A stretch of DNA of 48,274 nt from DATDAH01 sp036525535. GTDB lineage: Bacteria > Actinomycetota > Acidimicrobiia > Acidimicrobiales > DATDAH01. The DNA is taken from assembly GCA_036525535.1 (NCBI GenBank), contig DATDAH010000381.1, positions 1-48,274 of the forward strand, read 5' to 3'. Shown piece by piece: positions 46,693-48,274 of this stretch (position 1 is its first letter; each line of letters starts with the position of its first letter). Below the pieces are notes generated by a model. It made no database searches. It saw only the letters and a program-made list of their open reading frames with translations, and was not told where the DNA came from. Made by a program: the position numbers and the translations under genes.

Positions 46693-47802
46693 TCAGGCGC
46701 GGGGCTCCCTCGGCAGGCCGAGGAGGCGCTCGCCGATGATGGTGCGCTGGACCTCGCTGGTGCCACCCTGGATCGAGTTGGCCCGGGTCGTGAGCAGGCC
46801 CCGAACCCAGTCACCGTCGGCCAGCTGGTTCGCCGGGCCGAGCACGTCGGTGGCCGTCTCGTAGAGGCGCTGGCTGACCTCGGCCCAGAACAGCTTGACC
46901 AGGCTCGCCTCCGCCCCGATCAACTCACCGCGGGCCAGCGTGGCCAGTGTGCGGGCGTTGTGCAGGCGGAAGAGCGCGGCGTCGGTCCGGCACCGGGCCA
47001 GGCGCTGGCGGACGAGGGGATCGGCGAGCCGCCCCGCCGCCGCGCTGGCCGCCCACAGCTGGTCGACGGCCCGCTCGTGGCGCACCTGCTCCTTCCAGAT
47101 GAACGAGCCGCCCCGTTCGTTGCCCAGGGTGGTGTTGGCCACCGACCAGCCCTCGTTCTCCCCGCCGATCACGTGCTCGACCGGCACCTCGATGCCGTCG
47201 AGGAAGACCTCGTTGAACTCGCGCTCGCCGGTGATCTGCTGGATCGGCCGGACCTCCACGCCGTCGGCCCCCATCGGGATCGCCAGCATGGTGATCCCGC
47301 GGCTCGGGCGGGCCGAGGGATCGGTCCGCACCAGGGCGATTCCCCAGCTGGCGAAGGTGGCGTACGACGACCACACCTTCTGCCCGGTGACGACGTAGAC
47401 GTCGTCCCTCCGCTCGGCCCTCGTCGACAGACCGGTGAGGTCGCTGCCGGCGCCGGGCTCGCTGAAGAGCTGGCACCACACGTCCTCGGCGGTGAGGATC
47501 GGCGGCAGCCACCGGGCCCGCTGATCTTCGGTGCCGTGGGCCATGAGGGTCGGCCCGACGAGGGTCAGCCCGACCCGGCCAGGGAGATCCGGGGCGCCCG
47601 CCCTCGCCATCTCCTCGTGATACGCCGCCGTCTCGGTGGGCGACGCCCCGCGGCCACCGTGGTCCGCCGGCCAGTGGATGCCGGCCCACCCCCCGGCGTG
47701 CAGCGCCCGTTGCCAGGACCGCAGCGCTTCGATCTCCGTCGGCGGGGGTGGCGGGTGACCGTCCAACCACGAGCGCAGCTCGGCCCGGAAGCGCTCGTCC
47801 AT
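46693..47802 (-). CDS. Acyl-CoA dehydrogenase
   Basis: A 369-residue FAD-dependent acyl-CoA dehydrogenase performing alpha,beta-dehydrogenation of an acyl-CoA. WAGIHWPADHGGRGASPTE is the N-terminal helix region, QLFSEPGAGSDLTGL with VTGQKVWSSYA the FAD/substrate mid-domain signature, and LLTTRANSIQGGTSEVQRTIIGERLLGLPREPR the C-terminal signature. The ATG at 47802 is chosen since the frame upstream crosses an operator and promoter. Such enzymes in actinobacteria often act on CoA esters of steroid or cyclic acids as FadE heterodimers, but no partner is adjacent. It is divergent from the second amidohydrolase across a 15-bp palindrome. Confidence 0.92.
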   Translation of the reverse strand: MDERFRAELRSWLDGHPPPPPTEIEALRSWQRALHAGGWAGIHWPADHGGRGASPTETAAYHEEMARAGAPDLPGRVGLTLVGPTLMAHGTEDQRARWLPPILTAEDVWCQLFSEPGAGSDLTGLSTRAERRDDVYVVTGQKVWSSYATFASWGIALVRTDPSARPSRGITMLAIPMGADGVEVRPIQQITGEREFNEVFLDGIEVPVEHVIGGENEGWSVANTTLGNERGGSFIWKEQVRHERAVDQLWAASAAAGRLADPLVRQRLARCRTDAALFRLHNARTLATLARGELIGAEASLVKLFWAEVSQRLYETATDVLGPANQLADGDWVRGLLTTRANSIQGGTSEVQRTIIGERLLGLPREPRA

Positions 47803-47804
47803 TT

Positions 47805-47819
47805 CTGACACCGTGTCAG
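47805..47819. promoter_or_regulatory. Palindromic operator between acyl-CoA dehydrogenase and amidohydrolase
   Basis: CTGACAC-C-GTGTCAG is a perfect 7-1-7 inverted repeat two bases upstream of the dehydrogenase ATG (47802, minus) and nine bases before the amidohydrolase -10 (47828). It resembles TetR-family operators. It would repress both genes. Confidence 0.6.
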
Positions 47820-47827
47820 TTTTACTG

Positions 47828-47833
47828 TACTTT
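47828..47833 (+). promoter_or_regulatory. Leaderless -10 box for the second amidohydrolase
   Basis: TACTTT is followed by GGCCCC and GTG at 47840, the six-base leaderless spacing, with the 15-bp palindrome just upstream. Confidence 0.5.
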
Positions 47834-47839
47834 GGCCCC

Positions 47840-48274
47840 GTGCCGGAGCTCCCGAAGATCATCAGCGTGGACGACCACGTCGTCGAGCCGCCCCACGTGT
47901 GGCAGACCTGGCTCCCGGAGAAGTACCGGGAGCGGGGGCCGCGGGTCGAAGACAAGCGGTGGGGGAAGTTCAAGCTGAACCCCGGCGCCCGCTACGAGAT
48001 GGAAGAGGACCCCGAGGGGCGCTGGGGCAGCGCTTGGTACTACGAGGACCGCCTCATCTACGTCCACAAGAAGTTCGTCGCCATCCCCCAGGAGGCGGTG
48101 ACACCGGCGGCGGACGGCGGCGTGGTGCTCGACCGCTCGATGATGAAGATGACCGCGGTCACCTACGACGACATGCTCGACGGCTGCTACGACCGGGACG
48201 CCCGGGTCAAGGACATGGAGCTCAACTGGGTGGACGGCTCCCTGCCCTTCCCGACCTTCCCCCGCTTCTGCGGC
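47840..48274 (+). CDS. Amidohydrolase family protein, N-terminal part (cut by window end)
   Basis: An open frame of 145 codons that runs off the window without a stop. It begins VPELPKIISVDDHVVEPPHVW, with the D-D-H metal motif of COG2159-type amidohydrolases, followed by WLPEKYRERGPRV, the usual sequel. It continues without interruption to FPTFPRFCG, which resembles the family's N-E-P-x-x-P-R-F-x-G block. GTG at 47840 fits a leaderless promoter. It is related in family to the protein at 38-1234, but the sequences differ in the visible part. Control is probably shared with the divergent acyl-CoA dehydrogenase through the palindrome at 47805-47819. Confidence 0.85.
   Translation, partial: MPELPKIISVDDHVVEPPHVWQTWLPEKYRERGPRVEDKRWGKFKLNPGARYEMEEDPEGRWGSAWYYEDRLIYVHKKFVAIPQEAVTPAADGGVVLDRSMMKMTAVTYDDMLDGCYDRDARVKDMELNWVDGSLPFPTFPRFCG

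Overview
The window is high-GC, densely packed DNA with short intergenic gaps, many 1-20 bp gene overlaps, GTG (and TTG/CTG) starts and several TANNNT-N6-8-RTG leaderless promoters. Together with CoA-dependent catabolic genes, CaiB-type transferases, a P450, Liv-type ABC genes and a cyclase/ATPase/TPR regulator, this suggests a free-living heterotrophic actinobacterium, possibly of the Acidimicrobiia. The class-level placement is an inference from gene style; no rRNA or other marker gene is present. I saw no tRNA, rRNA, IS element or CRISPR array.

Region 1 (1-4.6 kb): a tightly coupled operon of amidohydrolase, FadD3-like acyl-CoA ligase and family III CoA-transferase, probably for a carboxylic or cyclic acid. 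It ends at a palindrome that also supplies the stop codon of a convergent FMN-reductase-like gene. Region 2 (4.6-9.6 kb): a molybdopterin oxidoreductase divergent from a mutarotase-like gene, then a GH1 beta-glycosidase, a DUF1330-like protein and a VOC protein. Region 3 (9.7-12.8 kb): a 916-residue class III cyclase/NB-ARC/TPR protein flanked by two 33-bp direct repeats, next to an internally deleted dihydrofolate-reductase-family remnant. Region 4 (12.8-19.1 kb): redox genes (FAD/NAD(P) oxidoreductase, cupin-TPR protein, alcohol dehydrogenase, nitronate monooxygenase, nitroreductase, cytochrome P450) with operator-like palindromes between them.

Region 5 (19.2-40.2 kb) is the core of the window, a plant-glycan sugar island. 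A LacI regulator faces a four-gene operon (GH2 beta-galactosidase, GalT, inositol-monophosphatase-family protein, arabinokinase-like GHMP kinase). A divergent rhamnose operon follows (isomerase, fused aldolase/lactaldehyde dehydrogenase, rhamnulokinase, GH78 alpha-rhamnosidase). Then come a membrane sulfatase-superfamily protein and a xylose operon (xylA, xylB, GH3). Two sites fitting the LacI-family consensus TGNTANCGNTANCA sit at the rhamnose/galactose divergent promoter and at the xylA promoter, so one LacI protein could coordinate three sugar pathways. The glycosidases have no visible signal peptides and no sugar transporter is encoded here, so short oligosaccharides are probably imported by a system elsewhere and cleaved in the cytoplasm.

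Region 6 (40.2-48.3 kb): an alpha/beta hydrolase with its own operator-like palindrome, then a Liv-type ABC transporter (LivF, a LivH-LivM-LivG triple fusion that apparently starts at CTG, and a lipoprotein binding protein). A TetR regulator, an acyl-CoA dehydrogenase and the start of a second amidohydrolase, which runs off the window, complete the region.
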